A stretch of DNA of 64,000 nt, from NCBI RefSeq assembly GCF_020614375.1, contig NZ_CP085330.1, positions 310,001-374,000 on the forward strand. Direction: 5' to 3'. Origin of the DNA: Haladaptatus salinisoli. Its GTDB lineage: Archaea > Halobacteriota > Halobacteria > Halobacteriales > Haladaptataceae. A program made the translations under genes and the position numbers. Under the pieces are notes generated by a model that was given only the letters and a program-made list of their open reading frames with translations, made no database searches and was not told the origin of the DNA. Positions 9,001 to 15,519 of this stretch are shown here, piece after piece. Position 1 is the first letter of the stretch, and each line of letters opens with the position of its first letter.

Positions 9001-9866
9001 TCTTCGAAGGGGAGGCGCTCTCCCGACGCATCGTACGCCTCCCAGTCGTCGACGTCGAACTCCGAGATGTCGTCGCTCGGCGCGGCGAGCATCGCCTCGG
9101 CGCGCGCGTTCGTCCGGACGACTCCCCCGTCCGCCGAGAAGACGACGATACCTATCGGACTCGTTTCGAGGATTCGTTCGAAGCGGTTGCGCTCGACCCG
9201 CAGTTCCCGTTCGTACCCGCGCCGTTCGGACATGTCGCGAACCACCGTCGTGTAGCCGCGCAAACTCCCGTCCTCGTCTCGCCGGGGAGTCGTCGAGACG
9301 GTCGCCCAGAATCGCGAGCCGTCCCGTCGAACGCGCCAGCCCTCCGTCCGGAATCCCTCGGCCGAGTTCGCCGCGCGGAGGTTCCGTTCCGGAACGCCGT
9401 CGCGGACGGCGTCGTCCGGATAGACCGTCGAGACGTGCTCGCCGACTATCTCCTCGTCGTCGTACCCGACGAGGCGTTTCGCACCGGCGTTCCAACTGAC
9501 GACCGTTCCGTCGGCGTCGAGCGCGAAGACGGCGTACTCCTCGACCTCCCGCACGAGGGACCGAAACCGCTCGCGAGTCTCGCGCAGTTCGCGCTCGCGC
9601 TCCTCCCGGCGGCTCGAGCCGTCGGATGCTCCCTCGGCCGCACCCGCTCGCGGCCGCCACCAGACGCGTCCGCGAGCGCCGACCTTCTTGGTCTCCACTT
9701 CACCCCGCTCGGCGAGGCGGTTCAATCGGTCGTACGCGGCGCGGCGGGTGCAGTCGAGGACGTCCGCGACTTCGCTCGTCGTCAGCGGTGCCGATGGGGG
9801 GTCCGCGGTGGCGAAGACGGCGAGCGTTTCGGCTCGGATGTCCCGCGAGGAGTCCTCCGTACCCAT
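6027..9866 (-). CDS. giant PAS/GAF multi-sensor regulator with Bat/HTH_10 output
   Basis: The product is a 1279-residue soluble protein. An N-terminal winged helix (about 15-65: TTSEVADVLDCTRRAAYDRL) is followed by four PAS domains (about 95-585), a GAF domain (585-745), a fifth PAS (750-870), a second GAF (875-1055), a bacterio-opsin activator (Bat) domain (1060-1205) and a C-terminal HTH_10 (LTERQRVALETAFYSGFF; DVADSLGVSAPTFHRHVR). There is no histidine kinase or receiver domain, so it probably senses small ligands, redox or light and acts directly on DNA. HTH motifs at both ends are unusual. The start at 9866 is preferred over 9881 because ttaaat at 9891-9896 lies 26-27 bp upstream. Target genes are unknown. 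Confidence 0.88.
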   Translation of the reverse strand: MGTEDSSRDIRAETLAVFATADPPSAPLTTSEVADVLDCTRRAAYDRLNRLAERGEVETKKVGARGRVWWRPRAGAAEGASDGSSRREERERELRETRERFRSLVREVEEYAVFALDADGTVVSWNAGAKRLVGYDDEEIVGEHVSTVYPDDAVRDGVPERNLRAANSAEGFRTEGWRVRRDGSRFWATVSTTPRRDEDGSLRGYTTVVRDMSERRGYERELRVERNRFERILETSPIGIVVFSADGGVVRTNARAEAMLAAPSDDISEFDVDDWEAYDASGERLPFEEWPSVRSLETGTAVFDREVRLVEPDGTSRWVSVNAAPIERAGERGGGQVVTTLTDITQLKEQARRLERQRDDLEHELDEVFDRVDDAVFALDDEGRLEYANERAETFLGAEESELLGRVVWNRFPEARSDEGYDAFRRAVDSQEPVSYEEYFAPLDAWLEVHIYPSETGVSVYLRDVSERKERERYETIVETLWDGVYALDPDDRFVRANEAFLEMSGYDRDELMGMHGSVVHSEAINDTAAELSRAVRDGERDGATLEFDLRTADGESIPVESRFGPYRYDDDSYARTGVVRDVTGRKQFEGTLRALHDSARALLGARSREEVFDIVVDAATDVLDLPGVVVYRFDDDRDRLFPAAKSVETGFMRGEFPEIPPGESSITGRVFAEGESRYYRDVRESPDLQADESVTEMRSGLFVPMSEHGILVVGSRAVGAFDDETRQLVELLAANAEVACDRVERERQLEESERRYRTLVENFPNGSVALYDDELRYTLVEGTLFSDYGFDPREFAGVRVGDLYSRPEVSELLKANYRAALAGETREFEFDWGERSFRAWCLPVTDDDGSVFAGMAVIRDVTERVERERELNQQREQLAALNDLNAVVREINGALVKQSTREEIERVVCEHLAASNSYRFAWISGVDPKARSITPRVEAGVDGYLDEIPLSIDPDDPTSRGPTGRAIRTKEMQVMTDVSADPDFEPWRKYAFKYGYRSSASIPVVHDDTLYGILSVYTERPDAFESEEREVIGHLGEIVGHAIASVERKQALMSDELVEVELLVRDVFEAVGIEASADDTIVLDRTVPIGDGTYLQYGTTTDETWDAFETLFERLPGWEELTKLSEKFGDIRFELRLSEAPVVSAVASHGGYIERVAVGDGDFHMTIHLPPSADVRRVIDTVQREIPDAEMVTRRQATRYDVASDRTERVFAEELTERQRVALETAFYSGFFEWPRDSTGEDVADSLGVSAPTFHRHVRLAERKLFDALFTEPTASGG

Positions 9867-9890
9867 GCGACGACGTCGCACCGAGCGCAG

Positions 9891-9896
9891 TTAAAT
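9891..9896 (-). promoter_or_regulatory. TATA box of the giant Bat-type regulator
   Basis: The sequence ttaaat (atttaa on the coding strand) is centred about 27 bp upstream of the ATG at 9866. It supports a leaderless transcript and that start codon. Confidence 0.55.
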
Positions 9897-10001
9897 CCCC
9901 GTCAACGGAAGTCGCCGTCTTCGGCCGCTCTCGACCGGCGAGAGTACGGGACGGCTCCGCGCGCGAAGTTCCCCGAGTCGCCGTCGGCCGAACTCCGGCG
10001 A

Positions 10002-10043
10002 AACGGTTGGATATAATACACTAATTTATTATAGCCAACCGTT
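10002..10043. repeat. 17-bp imperfect inverted repeat with 8-bp spacer (AT-rich core)
   Basis: The left arm 10002-10018 is AACGGTTGGATATAATA. The right arm 10027-10043, read on the other strand, is AACGGTTGGCTATAATA: one mismatch in 17. The 8-bp spacer is asymmetric (cactaatt). In a G+C-rich genome such a long dyad is very unlikely by chance. It could be a regulator operator over facing TATA-like cores, or a tyrosine-recombinase core site (dif/lox-like arrangement). It is about 110 bp from the Bat regulator promoter. Confidence 0.75.
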
Positions 10044-10259
10044 AGGGGGTGGCGGTGATACCTCTCGGTAAGCATTGCACTTTCGATGCGGACAATCTAG
10101 AGGCGAAACGATGATCGATTTCGGTACACTATCAGCGACTACTCAACTGTCAGCGACCGTTCGACTACCGGTGGCGACGGGGGGGACGGTACGCAACGAG
10201 CGGAGCGGGGTATCGATTACCGACGGACGCGGAAGACCGCCGGTACGAGGGGAGGGCGC

Positions 10260-10388
10260 GTGACGAGGGTCGTCTGCGACGAGTGCGGAACGGAACAGAC
10301 GGTGACCATCTTCAGTCCGAAGTGCTCCGTGTGCGGGTCGGAGGAACTGACCGTTATCGACGACGAAGACGGGACGGACTCGGAGTAG
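10260..10388 (+). CDS. 42-residue zinc-ribbon mini-protein
   Basis: This very short gene has a GTG start at 10260, preceded by a good ribosome-binding stretch (ggggaggg) 6-8 bases before. The product carries two CxxC pairs, VCDECGT near the N-terminus and KCSVCGS near the middle, spaced as in a rubredoxin-like or CPxCG zinc ribbon. An acidic tail (DDEDGTDSE) follows. Haloarchaea encode many such mini-proteins, several with regulatory roles. It ends 27 bp before the convergent proteasome-like gene. Specific function unknown. Confidence 0.75.
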   Translation: MTRVVCDECGTEQTVTIFSPKCSVCGSEELTVIDDEDGTDSE

Positions 10389-10415
10389 CGGCGCGCGAGC
10401 GGCGAGGGGGACGCA

Positions 10416-10970
10416 TCAGGACGGTGCGTCCGCGTCCGTCGCGCGTTCGAGACGGAACGCGTCGATATCGGTCCCGGTGTCCGGATTTCGTTGGGCGACG
10501 ACGCGGAGCGTCTCTCGAGCGAGTTCTTCGACGGCGTCGAGTCCCTCGTCGGTGTCCGCGCCTTCGAGGCGGCCGAACGCGATGGACGCGCCGCTCCCGA
10601 GCGCGGCGGCGTCGGTCGAGAGGACGCGCCCGTCGCTCCCGATTTCGCGGAGGTGAATCTCCCCTTCTGAGTCGCGCGCCACGACGAGCGCGTCGACCCC
10701 GACCGCCTCCACGATGTCGCTCGCCGTCCGGGCGACGCGGTCCACGGTCATCCGTTCGTCCGTTTCGACCCGGTGGCTTCGTAGTTCGGCTTCGAACCGC
10801 CTATCGAACTCCTGTATCCCCCCGACCTCGCCGACGACGGCGGCCCCGGCGAAGTCGTAGTCGAACACCCGCCGCACCGCCTCGCTCTCGACCGACCCGC
10901 CGCTCGTCTCCCGTCGGTCGCCCGCGAGCACGGCACCCTCGGGGGTGGCGATTCCCAGTACAGTTGCCAT
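10416..10970 (-). CDS. proteasome beta-like Ntn-hydrolase homologue, probably inactive
   Basis: The product has 184 residues from the ATG at 10970. The N-terminus MATVLGIATPEGAVLAGDRR and the following ETSGGSV align with the start of mature 20S beta subunits, including the conserved Asp17 position (GDRR). Placing the conserved Gly at position 5 puts Ala at the catalytic Thr1 position and Arg at the Lys33 position (AVRRVF). No propeptide is visible. The enzyme would then lack its nucleophile and its general base helper. It follows the DUF4112 gene by about 55 bp on the same strand. It could be a structural or regulatory paralogue of HslV/proteasome subunits. The family call is good; inactivity is my inference from a hand alignment. 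Confidence 0.75.
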   Translation of the reverse strand: MATVLGIATPEGAVLAGDRRETSGGSVESEAVRRVFDYDFAGAAVVGEVGGIQEFDRRFEAELRSHRVETDERMTVDRVARTASDIVEAVGVDALVVARDSEGEIHLREIGSDGRVLSTDAAALGSGASIAFGRLEGADTDEGLDAVEELARETLRVVAQRNPDTGTDIDAFRLERATDADAPS

Positions 10971-11025
10971 GGTCGTGGTTCGACCGGCGGGGAAAAGAGA
11001 GTTGTTGCCGACTACCTGACTCCCG

Positions 11026-11502
11026 TCACTCGACTTCGATTTCAACCACGTCGTCGTCGTCGAACCCCGCGCCGCCGAACTCGTCGCGCAGGGGGTCGGT
11101 CACGAGGTCCTCGATGACCAGTTCGAGGTTGCGCTTGTTCGACTTCCAGACGGCGTCGATGACGCCCCCGACGTAGGGGAGCGACCCGCCCGCCACGTCG
11201 ACGGTGACGTTCGCTATCATCCGCAGGAGCGTCGTGTACGAGACGCCGAGGCGGGCCGCTTCGAGGACGATGTACAGCGAGAGTCCCGCGCTGATGACGT
11301 CGCCGACGACCGGGAGCGCGCCGAGCACGGGGTCGATGCCGACCCGGAACTCCGTCCCCGGGACCCGGACGAAGTCGTCGAAGATTCGCGCGACCGTCCG
11401 CATGCGCTCGATGGCCGCCCTGTCGACCGTCTCCGGCAGTTCGTCGTCCAGGTCGCCGCGGAACGCGGCGTTTCTGTCGAAGGGTTTTCTGCCCGCGGTC
11501 AT
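11026..11502 (-). CDS. DUF4112 membrane protein
   Basis: The product has 158 residues. The segments FDDFVRVPGTEFRVGIDPVL, GALPVVGDVISAGLSLYIVL and LPYVGGVIDAVWKSNKRNLEL are characteristic of DUF4112 proteins: an amphipathic start, one or two membrane-associated helices around 62-85 and 95-115, and the conserved D-x-x-W-K-x-N-x-R-N motif. The C-terminus is acidic. Probably a membrane-associated protein of unknown role, on the same strand as the proteasome-like gene. Confidence 0.85.
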   Translation of the reverse strand: MTAGRKPFDRNAAFRGDLDDELPETVDRAAIERMRTVARIFDDFVRVPGTEFRVGIDPVLGALPVVGDVISAGLSLYIVLEAARLGVSYTTLLRMIANVTVDVAGGSLPYVGGVIDAVWKSNKRNLELVIEDLVTDPLRDEFGGAGFDDDDVVEIEVE

Positions 11503-11563
11503 GGCTGATACCTGTCGTCGCAGTCCAATAAATCCGGTGCCTGCGAGGGAAGCGTTCGCCTCG

Positions 11564-12613
11564 CTACGCCCCGAGTCCCCGCGAACCGACGAACGCCCGA
11601 ACGCCGATGTACGCCGCGACCGACCCCGCCGCGTAGACGCCGACCATCGCGTGCGTCAGCGGGGTCGGACTGCCGATAGCGAGCTTCGCGACCGTGTTCG
11701 CGGGCGATTCCGGGAGCAGGTAGGTCGCGCCGAAGACGAGCAACACCCCCATCGAGAAGAGGAACTGCGCTTGCTTCCGGTCGCGGAACCGCAGGGCGAG
11801 CACCGCGCCCATCGAGACCACGCTCGCCGAGAATCCGGCCACGAGTAGCACGATTTCGATGGGGTTGGCGACGGCCGTCCCGCTCAGGGAGAGCAGCGCC
11901 AGCCACGCGCCGGCTTGTAAGGGCGCGAGGATTCCCATCGCCAGCATCTTCCCGTCCACGACGTCGGCGCTCGTCAACGGGGTCGCGCGGAGCAGTTCGA
12001 GCGTCCCGCGGTCGTACTCCTCGGTGATGGCGTCCACCGCGATGCTCCCGCTCAGGAACACCGGCAGGAAGGCCAGCAGCGGGACGAGCACGGTGTACGT
12101 GAAGCCGAAGTAGGGGCTGGCCCCGCTCTCCGGCGGGGGGCGAACGGGGGTTCGTTCGAGCCGCGAATCGAGGCGAGCGCGCTCACGACGCTCGAACTCG
12201 CCGAGCAACTCCTTGAGTTGGCTCACCACCACCGTCGTCCCGACGTTCCCGTCCGGCGCGACGGCCCTGACTCTCGCCCGTCCGTCGTCGGTTCGCTCGA
12301 CGTGGAGGACGGCCTGAATTCGACCGCGGCGGAAGTCGTCCATCGCGGCCCGCTGCGTCCGGTACTCGACCGCCCGCCAGTCGTCGTTCTCCCGAATTAC
12401 GGGCGCGAGGTCGTCGCCCGCCTCGCCGGTGACGCCGACCTCGACGACGAACCCGTTCGAGACGGAGCCGGGGTCGTACAGCGAGACGAGACCGACGGCG
12501 AGGAACGACGAGAACGCGGCGACGAACAGCTGGATGAGTATCGCCAGCACGATGGTCTTCTCGCTCCGGAGCGAGGCGAGTTCCCGCCGAGCGACGACGA
12601 GGCGCTTATCCAA
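11564..12613 (-). CDS. ABC-2 type exporter permease
   Basis: The product has 349 residues. A first membrane helix at about 20-45 is followed by a large extracellular-side domain (about 50-170), then five or so hydrophobic segments with the ABC-2 pattern YDRGTLELLRATPLTSADVV between them. It resembles NatB-like permeases. The start codon is TTG at 12613, which overlaps the stop of the preceding permease by 8 bp, so translation is probably coupled. With the ATPase and the first permease it forms a three-gene exporter. Substrate unknown; Na+ or drug export is a family possibility only. Confidence 0.82.
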   Translation of the reverse strand: MDKRLVVARRELASLRSEKTIVLAILIQLFVAAFSSFLAVGLVSLYDPGSVSNGFVVEVGVTGEAGDDLAPVIRENDDWRAVEYRTQRAAMDDFRRGRIQAVLHVERTDDGRARVRAVAPDGNVGTTVVVSQLKELLGEFERRERARLDSRLERTPVRPPPESGASPYFGFTYTVLVPLLAFLPVFLSGSIAVDAITEEYDRGTLELLRATPLTSADVVDGKMLAMGILAPLQAGAWLALLSLSGTAVANPIEIVLLVAGFSASVVSMGAVLALRFRDRKQAQFLFSMGVLLVFGATYLLPESPANTVAKLAIGSPTPLTHAMVGVYAAGSVAAYIGVRAFVGSRGLGA

Positions 12614-14459
12614 GGGCGTTCACCACCGCGAGGTTGTAGGCGGCGTGAACCAGCGTCGCCCAGACGAGCGCGCCGACGTACCACTCCCGGTTTTTGCTCG
12701 CGCCGAAGGCGGTGACGGTCGCGGTGACCGCGTGGAGCGCGAGCGGCGCGAACAGCAATCCGACCAGCGCGAGCGGCGACGCCTCCACGCCGAGGCCGGT
12801 CGCCACGCCGAACGTCGCGCGTCCGAGTTCGAGGTTCGGCAGGCCGACCAACTGGGCGACGGCGGTCAGCTTCTCGCCGAGGAAGAAGCCGAGTCCGCTG
12901 AGCGCGCCCAGGGCGGCCGCCGACCGGACGGAGCGGTCGAATCGTCCGTGGGCGAACCCCGCGTAGACGTGGACGCTCTTTGCGACCTCCTCGATAAACG
13001 CGATGGCGACGAGCAGGACGGGAATCGAAACCTCGACGGGCAGCGCGAACAGGAGCGCCACCGCCAGCAGTTCGCCGACGAAGACGAACGGGATGGAGAG
13101 GGCGCTCAGCTTCGCGACGCTCCGCCGTCCGGATAGTTGACCGTCCAGCGCGTCGAGCGCCTTCAGCGGTACCGGACGCTGCGTGAACATGTCCTCCTCG
13201 CGGTAGACGCCCGCGCCGAGCGCGAACAGCACCCCGGCGGCGAGGTAGAGCGGGAGCGTCGAGAAGGCGTAGTTCGCCAGCGAGACGGGGTCGCCTTGGA
13301 GCGCGCGCACCACCAGCGTCAGGGGCGAGATGGACGCGATGGGATGGACGTTGGCGAAGATGGCCGGGACGAACGCGTAGGAGGTGAGGAAGACGGAGAG
13401 CGACACCGTCACGAACGTGAGTTCCTTGAACGAGCGGGAGAACATCGCCCCGACGAACGCGCTCCCGAGGAACAACAGCGCGATGGGCACGACCGCCGTA
13501 ACCGACGTGAGCGCGGCCGCGGCGACTTCGAGCGGTCGGTCGCCGACCGCGGGCGCGAGGACGACGACGCCGATCGCGGTCGCCGAGGCGATGCCGACCA
13601 TGCCGAGGACGTACGGGAGCGTCTTGCCGGCGATGATGTCGCCGCGCGACGCGGGCGACACCAACAGCAGTTCGCCCCGGTCGTTGACGCGCTCGTCCAT
13701 GATGCTGCTCGCGTACGCCTGAATCACGAAGTTCATCGGCAGGACGAACGCGAACGCGAGCACCAGCGACTCGAAGGGGAACGGCGGGGTGATGTCGGCG
13801 GGCGTGCCCCGGCGCTCGTTGTCGACGAAGATGGACGACCCGGCGCCGACCGACGGGGGCGACGAGTCACCTCCGCCGGGCGCACCGCCCCCGAAGCGAA
13901 CCTCGCCCTCGCTCGTCGTCCGGGTGACGGTTCGTCGGGGGTCGGACGCGCTCGCGCCAGCAGGGTCGAGCGCGTCCTGTTCGACGTAGCGCAGGGTGAC
14001 GTTCACCGGAAACGCGGCGGCGCGGTCGGACTCGTCGAGCATCCGGCGGTCGTTGTACCGCTCGACGGACGCCTCGAGTTCGGCGAGGGCGGCCCGGCCT
14101 TTCGCCGAATCGTCCCACAGCACCTCGTCCGCCGAACATCCCGGCGTCGCGTCGGTGCAGACGACCACGTCCGCGTTCTCGTCGTTCGGTCGGATTCCGA
14201 GTCGCGGGTCCCGGACGTTCGGTTCGACCGCGACGAACGCCGGGTCGGCCGCGACCGGGTCGTAGTACGGACTGTCCTCGGCGACGCCGACGCGGTAGAT
14301 TCCGTCGTCGGTGGTCACGCCGCGACTGGCGACCGTCGGCGCGAGCGCGGCGACCGACAGGAGGACGACGCCGACGAGGGCGAGCGTCCGCCGGTCCACC
14401 TGTCCGGCGTTCTTGGAGACCTCCCAGCGCGCGATTCGGAGCGTCTTGCGGAGCTTCAC
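12606..14459 (-). CDS. ABC-2 permease fused to a PrsW-like intramembrane protease module
   Basis: The product has 617 residues from a GTG at 14459 that overlaps the ATPase stop (GTGA). Residues 1 to about 410 form an ABC-2 permease: a helix at 25-45, a long extracytoplasmic domain to about 225 with a Gly/Ser linker, then several helices with DRGELLLVSPASRGDIIAGK. From about 440 a second membrane domain carries EEVAK within AFIEEVAKSV, then FFLGE, LALHAVTA and LVHAAYN. This order (EExxK, FxxxE, two His) is that of PrsW/CPBP-type membrane metalloproteases. A permease-protease fusion within an exporter operon suggests processing of a peptide or protein substrate; that is inference. Confidence 0.8.
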   Translation of the reverse strand: MKLRKTLRIARWEVSKNAGQVDRRTLALVGVVLLSVAALAPTVASRGVTTDDGIYRVGVAEDSPYYDPVAADPAFVAVEPNVRDPRLGIRPNDENADVVVCTDATPGCSADEVLWDDSAKGRAALAELEASVERYNDRRMLDESDRAAAFPVNVTLRYVEQDALDPAGASASDPRRTVTRTTSEGEVRFGGGAPGGGDSSPPSVGAGSSIFVDNERRGTPADITPPFPFESLVLAFAFVLPMNFVIQAYASSIMDERVNDRGELLLVSPASRGDIIAGKTLPYVLGMVGIASATAIGVVVLAPAVGDRPLEVAAAALTSVTAVVPIALLFLGSAFVGAMFSRSFKELTFVTVSLSVFLTSYAFVPAIFANVHPIASISPLTLVVRALQGDPVSLANYAFSTLPLYLAAGVLFALGAGVYREEDMFTQRPVPLKALDALDGQLSGRRSVAKLSALSIPFVFVGELLAVALLFALPVEVSIPVLLVAIAFIEEVAKSVHVYAGFAHGRFDRSVRSAAALGALSGLGFFLGEKLTAVAQLVGLPNLELGRATFGVATGLGVEASPLALVGLLFAPLALHAVTATVTAFGASKNREWYVGALVWATLVHAAYNLAVVNALG

Positions 14460-15343
14460 GGCCGCTCCTCCGCGTCGGGCGCGTCCCTCGACAGGTCGAG
14501 GAAGATGTCCTCGAGGCTGGGCGCGTGCGTCCGGATGTCGACGACCTCCCCCCCGGCGGCCGCCGCGAGTTCGCGCGTCTCGTCGACGGCGTCCATGCTC
14601 CCCACGACGCGGCGGTAGGTGCCGTTCTCCGCGACCGCGCCGTCGACCGCGACCGAGGTGGAGACGTGGTACTCGGTTCGACCGTGCTCCTCGCGGATGT
14701 CCTCGACGCTCCCGCGGGCGACGATGCACCCCTCGTTCATCACGACGAGGCGGTCGCAGATGCTCTCGACGTGGAAGAGGTTGTGCGCGCTGAAGACGAC
14801 GGTCTTGCCGGACGCGGCGAGGTCCCGCGTGAACCCGATGATGTAGTTCGTCGTGAGGGGGTCGAGGCCGCTCGCCGGTTCGTCGTACACGAGCACCGCA
14901 GGGTCGTTAACCAGCGACCGCGCGATGGCGACCTTCCGCCGCATCCCCTTGGACATGTCCCCCAGTCGCCGGTCGCGGTGGTCGAGTTCGAGGCGGTCGA
15001 GCGTGCGATCGATGCGCTCGTCGGCGGTCTCGGGCGGAACGTCGTAGAGGTCGGCGAAGAACGAGAGATACGAGAGCGGCGTCATGTCCTCGTACAGCGG
15101 CGACTCCTCCGGGAGGAAGCCCAACTTCGTCCGCATCTCGGGATCGCGGGCGTCGTAACCCGCGACGCGGGAGGTTCCGCTCGTCGGTTCGATGAGACCC
15201 GAAAGCATCTTCAGCGTCGTCGTCTTCCCGGCCCCGTTCGGCCCGATGACGCCGAACACCTCGCCCTCGGACACCGAGAAGCGACTCCCTTCGACGGCGG
15301 TGAAATCGCCGTATTCTTTCCGCAGATTGAACACCTCTATCAT
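14456..15343 (-). CDS. ABC exporter ATP-binding protein
   Basis: The product has 295 residues, a full nucleotide-binding domain of the CcmA/NatA exporter type. It has Walker A GPNGAGKTT at 34-42, a Q-loop region LGFLPEESPLYEDMT, the signature MSKGMRRK, Walker B VLVYDEPASGLD and the switch His in FSAHNL. A C-terminal extension of about 80 residues (from HGRTEYHVS) is usual for this class. It is the first gene of a three-gene operon with two ABC-2 permeases, coupled to the next by a 4-bp GTGA overlap. Substrate unknown. Confidence 0.9.
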   Translation of the reverse strand: MIEVFNLRKEYGDFTAVEGSRFSVSEGEVFGVIGPNGAGKTTTLKMLSGLIEPTSGTSRVAGYDARDPEMRTKLGFLPEESPLYEDMTPLSYLSFFADLYDVPPETADERIDRTLDRLELDHRDRRLGDMSKGMRRKVAIARSLVNDPAVLVYDEPASGLDPLTTNYIIGFTRDLAASGKTVVFSAHNLFHVESICDRLVVMNEGCIVARGSVEDIREEHGRTEYHVSTSVAVDGAVAENGTYRRVVGSMDAVDETRELAAAAGGEVVDIRTHAPSLEDIFLDLSRDAPDAEERP

Positions 15344-15519
15344 AGAGATGTTCGATCTTCGACACCGGGGGGACTTGAGTGTTTGGCAGTCGCGGACCGC
15401 CCGCGGGCGGAACGGTATCGTCCTACCGGGCGGGCCTCCGCTGAGAGAACATGGCCGTTTTTCGACTGTTTCGCCCCGAGACGCCGGGATTCATGCTCGC
15501 GGGGTGCCTTCGCCGTGAC

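Larger units (their letters stand above)
9867..10259. other. 393-bp intergenic region with TATA box and strong inverted repeat
   Basis: This gap holds the promoter of the giant Bat regulator (9891-9896) and the 17-bp inverted repeat at 10002-10043. The right part, about 10050-10259, can be read as a 51-codon frame from ATG 10111 that ends by overlapping the zinc-ribbon GTG, but its composition is not convincing as protein. Confidence 0.6.

Noticed and set aside
10002-10043. interpretation of the dyad as an ordinary intrinsic terminator
   Set aside because: It is not near a gene 3' end, and the inner arms are all A/T, giving a weak RNA stem; a DNA-level role is more plausible.
10111-10263. 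51-codon frame upstream of the zinc-ribbon gene, ending by overlapping its GTG
   Set aside because: Although the stop/start overlap looks like coupling, the sequence (many Thr, Gly, Arg; weak third-base bias) does not read like a haloarchaeal protein and has no clear ribosome-binding site.
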